A program made the position numbers and the translations under genes. Below the pieces are notes generated by a model that saw nothing but the letters and a program-made list of their open reading frames with translations, searched no databases and had not been told where the DNA came from. This document shows, one piece after another, positions 1 through 6,465 of a DNA stretch of 6,465 nt. Location of the stretch: the NCBI GenBank assembly GCA_947372575.1, contig CANBUF010000121.1:1-6465 (forward strand). The letters run 5' to 3'. Position 1 is the stretch's first letter, and each line of letters begins with the position of its first letter. The DNA comes from Alcaligenaceae bacterium. Its GTDB lineage: Bacteria > Pseudomonadota > Gammaproteobacteria > Burkholderiales > Burkholderiaceae.

Positions 1-3000
1 AAGTTCGGTTAATTGCTGACAATATCGCTCAAGTTGAGGCGAATATCGCTCGCGCATACGCTGTGTAAAACTCAATCTGGATTCATCCTGGGCCGGGCGC
101 CCTGTTTTGTAATCGACCACTAACCAGCCCTGCTCATCCGTCATCGCTAGATCGATCACTGAAACTTTGCCCGCCGCATCCATCAGCGCCCACTCGCGAT
201 AAGACTGAGGATGACTTAATAACCAGCGGCCACGCTCATGTGTCAGCATCGCTACAAGGGTGTCAATCACCTCGGTCGCAGCTAGTTCTGCTTGCGCCAT
301 AGGCAAGCCAGCCTGCGTCAGTTGCCGGTGAATCAGGGCAGACTTCTGAAAAACAGACTCCGTGGACCAGCCAACCAATCCTTGTTGCCCTATATGGGCA
401 AGCCAGGCGTGCACCAGAATACCGATTTCCCGATCATAGGTGGTCGTGTCACGCCAAACATACGCTGCGTTGCGCAGCTGAACAGCATGCAGGGGCCAGG
501 CAGGTGGGATTTTCATGCGGCGGCGCAGTGGCTGCCCGGTCAGAACCGGACGGCCTGACGCAACCTCCTCAGGGATTTGCATCCCTTGCGGTAGATCGGG
601 CTTCTGAACATGCGTCCACAAACGATCTAGCAAGCTGCCCGATACGGGATCCGCGACTTGCCCGGTATTCTTATCCATTTTGACTTCCGCCACCAGATGC
701 AACGACTCTTTAGCGCGCGTCGCCGCCACATAAAGCAGACGATCCACCTCATACGCTGCGCGACGTTTTTCACGCATCCCCAGATACTTGGAAAAAGTAT
801 CTGGATCCGAACTTGCGCGGGGTTTGATCGGACCAAACATCACGTGTTCATCAATCTGCTCGATACGCACCAGCGGACTTTGATCTGGACGCGGTCCATG
901 GTGCAAGCCAAACAGGATGACGCGTTCAAACTGAAAACCTTTTGACTTGTGCATCGTCATGACTTCAACAGCGCGACTTTCAGAATCCGGTGCAGCGAAG
1001 AGTTTTTCGAGTTTGGATTCAAGCGCATCCAGATCCAGTCCACCGTACGGTGCCATCTGCTCGATCAACTGAAACACACGTTCGGCATCCTGCAAGTCAC
1101 CGGCACCTTGCGCCAAAGCAGGCCCACCGAGCAGGCGCCACACCCGCTCAATCTGATTCGCAAGCGGTCGTATATCGTCTTCTTTTAAAGCTTGAAGCAA
1201 GAGCGGCGCAATGGCCATCAAGCGCGCATACTCTTCATTCTCGAGTAACCGCTCAGCCAGGCAAGCGCTACTGTCTGGAGAGGTTTTTAAAGCGCGTTCG
1301 AGCAACGCTGGCACGGCCCCCTGCCGATCCTCAGACAGCAAGGCATGCAGGCTGTTGAGCGTCAAACCGCAATACGGTGAACGCAATACAGATACCCATG
1401 CAGCCCGGTCGCCGGGATGACACAAGGCTCGGACAATCTGGACCAGATCCACAACAAACGGACGCTTATACAAAGGAACGAGCTCTACCGCGCGACAAGC
1501 GATCCCAGCTTGCCCAAGTAACTGCGTGACTTCTTTCAAGTGTGTGCGGGCACGCACAAGCACCGCGACCGGGTGCTGCTTATCGGGATACATGTCGAGC
1601 GCTTCGCGGACCAAATCCACGACCACCTCCTCGGCTTTTGCGCCAGTCTGCACAAATACCGGGTGAAAACGCACAGCAGGATCAAGGCTCAACGGATGAA
1701 ATGCCTGAGAGTGCGCATACGAAATCGCACCTGCCGCTGGTTCATCCTCTGCAGGCAACAACTTTTCAAAAACAGTGTTGACCCAATCCACCACGCCGGC
1801 CTGCGAGCGAAAGTTATCCGTCAGCTGTAAGGACTCAACAGGCAAATCAGCTAATCCGTGATCGCGGATTTTCAGAAAAAGCGCCACATCCGCTTTGCGA
1901 AACCGGTAGATCGACTGCATCGGGTCGCCAACCAGGAAAAGCGTTCGGCCATCCCCAGCCTGCCAGCCAGAGGTTATTTTTTTAAGCAGATCAATCTGCG
2001 ACTGGCTCGTATCCTGAAACTCATCAATCAACAAATGTCTGATATTGGCATCAAGCTTTAGCAATAATTCCGATGGATCGTCCGTGCGCCCGAGCGCCTG
2101 ATCGGCGCGTCTGGCGATCTCAATAAAATCCACCTCGCCGGCTTGTGCGAACTGCACCATCAATTGCCCCGCTGCCAACCACAGACACTGAATCTGTGCG
2201 CTCAGGATATTCCACTGCGCTTGCGTGAATACCGGGTCTGGAGTCTCGACAATCGCAAATAATCTTTCAATCCAGGCTGCAGGCACGTTGCTTTCATGCG
2301 AGGCCAGCCATTCCTGCAATTGTTTTTTTTGTGCCGACTGAGGCGGGCACCCATTATTCTTATTCAGGGCTTTGCGTAACGTACCCGTGCCCGTCAATAG
2401 CAACTCAGCAAGCGCCCTCCACTGGGTCAGATACTCGAGCTCAGGACTAAACGGCTCACCCTCCCAATCCAGCAACGCATTTAATCCGTGATCTGACTTG
2501 ATTTCAGAGAGTGCGACAGCGGCCAGACGCGCCGAGGGCGCCAACTGATCCGCCCAGCCAATCGGCATGAGCGTGGACAAACGAAGCAAATCCGACTCGA
2601 TCGCTCTTTGCAAATTCAACTCCAGCACGTCACGATCATTGCCTTTTTCGAGCAAGGGCAACCACTGATCACGCTGACCCAGCATATCGGCGAGCGCATC
2701 CGCTGCGACTTCGATATCCAGATCCAGATGCTTGAGCAACTCCGTCACGCACGTAAAATCCTGCCGGTCAGCAAGGTCCAGCGTCATACGCGCTGCGGCC
2801 AGATAATGCGCACGTGCGTCATCAACCACAGCAGGCACTCCCCCCATCGCCGACAGCCACGGCATTGTGCGCACCAGAGACGCGCAAAAGGCATCGATGG
2901 TGCGAATCGAGAGTCGCGCGGGGTGTTGCAGTATTTGCCAGCCCATCTCCTGATCTCTCGCAAGCGCTTTGCGTGCAAGATCCCAGCTTTTAAGCGCATG

Positions 3001-3258
3001 CGCTTTTTCGGGCGGATCGACAGCTAGCCCCGCCACAAGTTTTTGCAAGACCCTTTCATGCATTTCGGCCGCAGCCTTACGCGTGAAGGTAATCGCTACG
3101 ATTTCTTCAGGACGGTTAACCGTAGCTAACAATGCCAGAATGCGATCCGTCAGCAATTCAGTCTTACCTGAACCCGCCGGGGCCTGCACCAGAAAAGACT
3201 GCCGCGGATCGATCGCGCGCGCTCTCACCGCTGCATCATGAGGAATTTTTTCAGTCAT
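1..3258 (-). CDS. UvrD/RecB-family helicase-nuclease, AddA-like subunit (3' end beyond window)
   Basis: This is the likely motor subunit of an AddAB-type enzyme: an ATP-driven 3'-5' DNA translocase joined to a nuclease, acting in the cytoplasm on double-strand ends. The frame is open for 1086 codons and leaves the window still coding. Helicase motifs seen in order are: Walker A APAGSGKT (residues 26-33), motif Ia ITFTRKAAAEM (56-66), Ib TIDAFC (120-125), motif II with DEFQDT from D412, motif III GDPMQSIYRFR (444-454), motif IV LTDNFRS (479-485), motif V MTMHKSKGF (767-775) and motif VI RLLYVAATRAK (840-850). A RecB-type nuclease domain follows: H950 in GILVHAWL, E1022, D1036, D1049-Y-K1051, and QLERY at 1075-1079. 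All catalytic residues are present, so it should be active. The ATG at 3258 is chosen because a GAGGA Shine-Dalgarno sits 8 bases upstream and the P-loop lies at the usual distance. The start overlaps the upstream gene by 8 bases. Probably only a few tens of residues are missing. The split between AddA-like and generic RecB-like naming is uncertain; the enzyme class is not. Confidence 0.96.
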   Translation of the reverse strand, partial: MTEKIPHDAAVRARAIDPRQSFLVQAPAGSGKTELLTDRILALLATVNRPEEIVAITFTRKAAAEMHERVLQKLVAGLAVDPPEKAHALKSWDLARKALARDQEMGWQILQHPARLSIRTIDAFCASLVRTMPWLSAMGGVPAVVDDARAHYLAAARMTLDLADRQDFTCVTELLKHLDLDIEVAADALADMLGQRDQWLPLLEKGNDRDVLELNLQRAIESDLLRLSTLMPIGWADQLAPSARLAAVALSEIKSDHGLNALLDWEGEPFSPELEYLTQWRALAELLLTGTGTLRKALNKNNGCPPQSAQKKQLQEWLASHESNVPAAWIERLFAIVETPDPVFTQAQWNILSAQIQCLWLAAGQLMVQFAQAGEVDFIEIARRADQALGRTDDPSELLLKLDANIRHLLIDEFQDTSQSQIDLLKKITSGWQAGDGRTLFLVGDPMQSIYRFRKADVALFLKIRDHGLADLPVESLQLTDNFRSQAGVVDWVNTVFEKLLPAEDEPAAGAISYAHSQAFHPLSLDPAVRFHPVFVQTGAKAEEVVVDLVREALDMYPDKQHPVAVLVRARTHLKEVTQLLGQAGIACRAVELVPLYKRPFVVDLVQIVRALCHPGDRAAWVSVLRSPYCGLTLNSLHALLSEDRQGAVPALLERALKTSPDSSACLAERLLENEEYARLMAIAPLLLQALKEDDIRPLANQIERVWRLLGGPALAQGAGDLQDAERVFQLIEQMAPYGGLDLDALESKLEKLFAAPDSESRAVEVMTMHKSKGFQFERVILFGLHHGPRPDQSPLVRIEQIDEHVMFGPIKPRASSDPDTFSKYLGMREKRRAAYEVDRLLYVAATRAKESLHLVAEVKMDKNTGQVADPVSGSLLDRLWTHVQKPDLPQGMQIPEEVASGRPVLTGQPLRRRMKIPPAWPLHAVQLRNAAYVWRDTTTYDREIGILVHAWLAHIGQQGLVGWSTESVFQKSALIHRQLTQAGLPMAQAELAATEVIDTLVAMLTHERGRWLLSHPQSYREWALMDAAGKVSVIDLAMTDEQGWLVVDYKTGRPAQDESRLSFTQRMRERYSPQLERYCQQLTEL
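780..804 (-). repeat. perfect 10-bp inverted repeat with 5-base loop, inside the helicase gene
   Basis: The plus strand reads CCAGATACTT, then GGAAA, then AAGTATCTGG; the two arms are exact reverse complements. In the mRNA (minus strand) this folds as a 10-bp stem closed by UUUCC. It lies in the codons for about residues 819-827 of the helicase, between motifs V and VI. No run of U follows it, so it is not a normal intrinsic terminator. Function unknown; it may be a chance fold. Confidence 0.5.
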
Positions 3259-5974
3259 CCTGATCTTCCTCATAAACTCGCAAAATCGGTAAGACATCAC
3301 AAAACTTCAAATCATTTTTATTAAAGGACTGATTGACCGCCACACCTTGCAAAAACTCATCCGCAAGCCGCGTAATCGAATCATGTAATCGCTGCATGGC
3401 CGCCCCCCACGAAGCATCATCAAACTTTGCCTCGCCAAGTGACTTTGGACCTTTTAGTCCGATATCTTCGTCGACTAATCCAACTGCGGCAACAGACTTG
3501 CTATGCAATTGCACAAGAATAAAACCGGCCAGACTATCAGCTGCGCTAGCGCCAAGATCTTGCGCTGCAGTATTGAACGCATCATCACCCAGCATCAAGG
3601 CTGCATAACTCGGTAACTGCAGATTCAACAGCCGTTGCTGTTTCCAATCTTTTAAGACATCGGGTAATTTGGTACCTGACTTGTAATCGATCACGACCTG
3701 CCGTTCATCGCTTGTGAGCGTATCCAGTCGATCCAGTCGCAGCTCAAGCTTTAATTTTGAAACCGAACCGATTTCCATTAATCGTTTTTCTTCAATCTCG
3801 GTGACGGTAAAAGATAGGCGATCAGACTCAAGCTCCAACCACTGAGCAATCAGAGGGGACGAGCGCTCTGCCTCGAGTTGCTGCCACATCTCGGGATATT
3901 CCTGTAGTTTTTGCCGCGCGACATCGTGCAAAAGCTTTTCAACCCAATCCTCTAACGCTCCCTCATTACGTCGTTCAATCAAGCGATCCTGCGTGCGCAG
4001 ATCTTCCCAGATGCGCTGCATGACTGCGTGCAAGTAAATACCGCGCAATGTCTTGGAAGGCAAGGTCGCATAGGCTTTTAAGCCCTGCACACCCAGGCGA
4101 TAACGGACAAAGCCCCACAACGGGTTACATGACTGTGTCTCAAGCACATTGACCCCACCCGCTGTCACCTCTGAGGTCTGCAAAACAGGACCATGATCAT
4201 CGACCAGCTCTTGTAAAGAATCCTGTTTGTGCGGCATGCCAGGTTCAGGCGTCCAGATGTCGGCACACTCTGCCACACCCGCAATGAGAGGCGACGGCCT
4301 CAGGCCACGCTCACCTTCCTGCGCAGCCGAGCTAACGATTATTTCTGGAGCCGTGTGTGTTAAATGTTTGTAGATCTGTTGCGCCCATTCATACTCTCGC
4401 TCTGGCGTCGCTCGGGGTGCTTGTGCCAGGCGTAAAGCGGACAGCGGAATAAAGGGATTGGGTTTGGCTGCCGCGGGTAATACATCATCTGTCAGGCCGA
4501 GGATCCAGACTGCATCCCAGCTGCCGCCTTCAGCTTCGAGCAAACCCAGAACATCCAGTCTGGCACTGGCATCACGTTGAGGCTGAAAGGCTGAGCTGCG
4601 GGCCAGTCGATTGAGTGCGGACCATGCGTCCATTGCATTGACTGAACCCAGTACGGGCGTCATACGTGCAAATCGATCGAGCAGCACGTCCAGCGCCTCG
4701 GTCACCTGATAGGCGATCGAGCTCTGCTGTGCCTGCCCCGGGAAACCAAGTGTAGACAGGGTTGTGCGAAAAATTTGCGACCACGTCTGAGCATCAGTGC
4801 TTCGCGGATAGTCTTGCCACGTTTGCCAGGCCAGCTGCCAGGCAGGCCCAAGCGTTAAGAGTGGCTCAATTGCACGCGACCAAGCTGCCAGCGTCACACG
4901 TGTGGTCTGCCTGTCGCGCCAGCGCGCATCGATTCGGGCACGCGCGCCCATCTCGTTCAAATCGCCGGCACAATATCCAGCCAACAATGCCGCACCGAGC
5001 TCAACGGGCTCGGCACCCTTACGATCTTTCATTAATACAAAAGTTCTTAACCAGGCGAGCATCGCGCGGCCCGCGCGCCACTCGGACAAGGGTCTGGCGA
5101 CTGCGACGTTAAACGCAAGCGGATCTGCCGTACCCTCACCTAGAATTTGATCCAGCACCCGTCGGGCGTATGGGACTTCGCGATCAAGCTGGGCCGCTAC
5201 GATTGCATAACGTCCTTGAGGGTGTTGCAAGAGCTGGTGCCGGGCCCAATAGGCCGCTGCATGCCATTCGGTTTGAGCGTTGGCAGTCAGGATCCGTTTG
5301 AGTTGACCTGCTTGTTCATCGCCCTGAAGCAGGACATAAATCGAAACATCTAACGCTGACAACGCCATTAATACTCTGGCCATGCGTGGTGAGATTTCAG
5401 AGAATCCAGCGAGAACGATTTGAACGGGCATCGTCACGCCAACCTGACCAGCCTCTGTAGCAATCAATTCCAGATGCAGGATGACACGCTCAACCAACAG
5501 GTTAGGGTCCAGCGCGTCCACTGCGTGCAAGCGTGTTCGATACTTATCGCGCCAGCGCTCAAAACTTTGAAACTCCTCAGTCTGCGTTCCCTCGGCAACA
5601 GCGATATTCCACTCATCCATCAATGTATCAGCCTGCATCGCTGCCGCAGCAGCCTGATTCATGTCAAGCAATGGTCGTTCGGACTCCTGCTCCTCGATTA
5701 CTTGCGCCCAAAGTGTTTGTGCCGAAAAGCTATCCAGGACATAGGCAGGAGCAGGAATATGCTCTTCAAAGCCAAGTTGAGCGAGCACATGCGACAGCCA
5801 GGTGGACCAGGGCGCCACAAATGGGATTTCAGAAGTACGGGCATGGTGCGTTGCAAGTGACTGAATCACACTCCGGGTCAGTCGATTATTGACGGTCAAG
5901 ACCACTGTCGCGCGCGCAGGCAACTCGCAGAGTTGCATGTAATCTATGACAGGAAAATCATTCAGCTCAGACAT
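3251..5974 (-). CDS. AddB-like PD-(D/E)XK nuclease family protein (probable DNA repair protein)
   Basis: Complete, 907 residues, matching what I recall of the betaproteobacterial AddB-related family (TIGR03623, about 900 residues). It is probably the partner of the helicase encoded directly downstream. The N-terminal two thirds has a helicase-like fold without a motor: LTVNNRLTRSVIQSL (26-40) sits where AddB proteins carry a P-loop, and I find no GxxxxGK[ST] anywhere. A remnant of the UvrD-like core is seen at LDVLGLLEAEG...WILGLTDDVLP (473-500). The C-terminal nuclease is intact: H649 (GIYLH), E726, D748 (LRLDRLD), D763-Y-K765 (VIDYKSG) and QLPSY (786-790). Of the four cysteines that hold the iron-sulfur cluster in AddB, C616 and C892 are present, but positions 889 and 898 are leucine. 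The start ATG lies 9 bases after the stop of a small upstream ORF and has no strong Shine-Dalgarno (only CTAAG beside it), which suggests coupled translation. The second in-frame ATG (residue 13) looks no better. Confidence 0.95.
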   Translation of the reverse strand: MSELNDFPVIDYMQLCELPARATVVLTVNNRLTRSVIQSLATHHARTSEIPFVAPWSTWLSHVLAQLGFEEHIPAPAYVLDSFSAQTLWAQVIEEQESERPLLDMNQAAAAAMQADTLMDEWNIAVAEGTQTEEFQSFERWRDKYRTRLHAVDALDPNLLVERVILHLELIATEAGQVGVTMPVQIVLAGFSEISPRMARVLMALSALDVSIYVLLQGDEQAGQLKRILTANAQTEWHAAAYWARHQLLQHPQGRYAIVAAQLDREVPYARRVLDQILGEGTADPLAFNVAVARPLSEWRAGRAMLAWLRTFVLMKDRKGAEPVELGAALLAGYCAGDLNEMGARARIDARWRDRQTTRVTLAAWSRAIEPLLTLGPAWQLAWQTWQDYPRSTDAQTWSQIFRTTLSTLGFPGQAQQSSIAYQVTEALDVLLDRFARMTPVLGSVNAMDAWSALNRLARSSAFQPQRDASARLDVLGLLEAEGGSWDAVWILGLTDDVLPAAAKPNPFIPLSALRLAQAPRATPEREYEWAQQIYKHLTHTAPEIIVSSAAQEGERGLRPSPLIAGVAECADIWTPEPGMPHKQDSLQELVDDHGPVLQTSEVTAGGVNVLETQSCNPLWGFVRYRLGVQGLKAYATLPSKTLRGIYLHAVMQRIWEDLRTQDRLIERRNEGALEDWVEKLLHDVARQKLQEYPEMWQQLEAERSSPLIAQWLELESDRLSFTVTEIEEKRLMEIGSVSKLKLELRLDRLDTLTSDERQVVIDYKSGTKLPDVLKDWKQQRLLNLQLPSYAALMLGDDAFNTAAQDLGASAADSLAGFILVQLHSKSVAAVGLVDEDIGLKGPKSLGEAKFDDASWGAAMQRLHDSITRLADEFLQGVAVNQSFNKNDLKFCDVLPILRVYEEDQDD
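3265..3271 (-). promoter_or_regulatory. ribosome binding site of the helicase gene
   Basis: On the minus strand GAGGAAG lies within the last codons of the AddB-like gene. Its GAGGA core leaves 8 bases before the ATG at 3258. It is the only good Shine-Dalgarno seen at any of the gene starts here, and it fixes the helicase start. Together with the 8-base overlap ATGACTGA it would keep the two subunits translated in step. Confidence 0.65.
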
Positions 5975-5983
5975 CTTAGAAAT

Positions 5984-6142
5984 TTAAAACCCGCACATGG
6001 TGGCAATTGTTTCCCAGTGGATACGCATACTGGGTGTCAGGTAAGCTAAAAATCCAATGCAAAGCAGACCTAAAAGAGCTACCGCTCCAAGGAGTTTTAG
6101 CAGCCATGTTGAATAGGGGGAGTTATGTTTAATCTGACGCAT
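5984..6142 (-). CDS. small single-helix membrane protein, unknown function
   Basis: A 52-codon ORF fills the space between the transporter and the AddB-like gene. The predicted protein starts MRQIKHNSPYSTWLLK, has a hydrophobic helix over about residues 14-36, and ends with a short tail TPSMRIHWETIATMCGF. The basic N-terminus suggests an N-inside, C-outside topology with a 16-residue periplasmic tail. There is no lipobox: the only cysteine in the helix (C28) follows two leucines. The ATG lies one base after the transporter stop (TGAGATG) and there is no clear Shine-Dalgarno, so it would depend on reinitiation. Its stop TAA is in the same frame as the AddB-like start, four codons upstream of it. 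I do not recognise the family. Support comes from the tight fit between two genes and the coherent membrane-protein design; at this length chance cannot be excluded. Confidence 0.6.
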   Translation of the reverse strand: MRQIKHNSPYSTWLLKLLGAVALLGLLCIGFLAYLTPSMRIHWETIATMCGF

Positions 6143-6143
6143 C

Positions 6144-6465
6144 TCAAGCTGCTGCAGGACTCAGACCAAGGGAAAGTGGTTTTTCCTTGACGGGTAAACA
6201 CAACGCTGCGGCCATCAATGCCAAAGCTATACCCATCCACCAGACCAGATCATAGCTACCCGTTATCGCCTGGACTTTGCCTCCTAGCCAGACGCCGCTG
6301 AAACTGCCGAGCTGGTGGCCCAAAAACACCATACCTGAGAGTGTTGCGGCATAACGCAAACCGTAGATCTGGGCAATCAGGCCTTGCGTCAAAGGAACCG
6401 TACCCAGCCAAAACAACCCCATCCAGCCTGCGAATACATACACGACAAAAGTTTTGGTGGGCATT
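6144..6465 (-). CDS. MFS transporter, C-terminal part (5' end beyond window)
   Basis: The last 106 or so residues of an inner-membrane major facilitator superfamily carrier. Three hydrophobic stretches fit helices 10 to 12 of the usual twelve. The first is about residues 6-33 of the visible part (counting the methionine at 6464 as 1), containing LFWLGTVPLTQGLIAQ. The second is about 39-62, with GMVFLGHQLGSFSGVWLGG. The third is about 72-92, entered by TGSYDLVWW. This wording resembles proteobacterial MFS proteins of the monocarboxylate/oxalate-formate antiporter type, but the substrate cannot be read from this piece. The methionine at 6464 is not taken as the start, since that would leave a quarter of a transporter; the frame continues off the edge. 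The protein ends in a short alanine-rich cytoplasmic tail (SPAAA) and its stop is one base before the next ORF. Confidence 0.9.
   Translation of the reverse strand, partial: MPTKTFVVYVFAGWMGLFWLGTVPLTQGLIAQIYGLRYAATLSGMVFLGHQLGSFSGVWLGGKVQAITGSYDLVWWMGIALALMAAALCLPVKEKPLSLGLSPAAA

Noticed and set aside
292..558. Plus-strand ORF of 88 codons near the left edge
   Set aside because: It is antisense to the C-terminal nuclease region of the helicase, with no motif and no Shine-Dalgarno that I can defend.
1977..1983. A7 tract on the minus strand, as a second slippery site
   Set aside because: The codon phase is CTT AAA AAA ATA, which does not give the X XXY YYZ arrangement, and it lies between the essential motifs II and III.
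1852..2493. 12-base repeat TAATCCGTGATC at 1852-1863 and 2482-2493
   Set aside because: Both copies encode Asp-His-Gly-Leu in the helicase frame and the match does not extend further. About one such repeat is expected by chance in this length.
2608..3027. Plus-strand ORF of 139 codons, and a 122-codon one at 990-1358
   Set aside because: Both are antisense to the helicase, whose frame is continuous with all motifs in order. Their proteins are rich in Arg, His and Gln, as expected from a reversed reading of a GC-biased gene.
5063..5077. GC-only inverted repeat CGCGCGGCCCGCGCG
   Set aside because: It is a short stem with a tight loop inside the AddB-like coding frame, made of Arg, Ala and Gly codons. 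It is expected by chance in coding DNA of this kind.
5420..5860. Plus-strand ORF of 146 codons
   Set aside because: It lies wholly inside the AddB-like gene on the opposite strand, its protein shows no recognisable motif, and it has no neighbours in that direction. It is a shadow of the real frame.
6115..6150. Possible promoter on the minus strand, TTGAGA near the end of the transporter gene
   Set aside because: The -35-like box is good, but no acceptable -10 box lies 16 to 18 bases downstream (AACTCC at 17).

Overview
This window looks like ordinary chromosomal DNA from a proteobacterium, most likely a betaproteobacterium of the Burkholderiales (Alcaligenaceae-like). The guess rests on the pair of recombination genes it carries: a roughly 900-residue AddB-like nuclease without a P-loop, followed directly by a RecB/AddA-like helicase-nuclease. 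Base composition is moderate, a little over half G+C by eye. I see no tRNA, rRNA, CRISPR array, insertion sequence or phage gene.

Everything that codes reads on the minus strand, so the biological order runs from the right edge to the left. At 6465-6144 is the C-terminal part of a major facilitator superfamily (MFS) transporter, whose start lies outside the window. At 6142-5984 is a 52-codon ORF for a small one-helix membrane protein that I do not recognise. At 5974-3251 is a complete 907-residue AddB-like PD-(D/E)XK nuclease. At 3258-1 is a UvrD-type helicase with a C-terminal nuclease domain, 1086 residues within the window, whose last residues lie beyond position 1. I translated this helicase frame codon by codon and found no stop.

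The genes are packed tightly: 1 base between the transporter and the small ORF, 9 bases between the small ORF and the AddB-like gene, and an 8-base overlap (ATGACTGA) between the two recombination genes. There is no room for a terminator and I see no convincing promoter, so all four are probably on one transcript. The two large proteins probably form one AddAB-type enzyme that unwinds and trims double-strand DNA ends to prepare them for RecA. The helicase subunit supplies the ATP motor and one nuclease, and the AddB-like subunit supplies a second nuclease and a dead helicase-like scaffold. The transporter has no evident link to repair.

I did not find an undescribed system. The points most worth a second look are: loss of two of the four expected iron-sulfur cysteines in the AddB-like protein; the small membrane-protein ORF, in the same frame as the AddB-like gene and one stop codon away from it; a perfect 10-bp hairpin inside the helicase gene; and an A8 tract in the helicase gene, phased as a -1 slippery site with a stop nine codons later.
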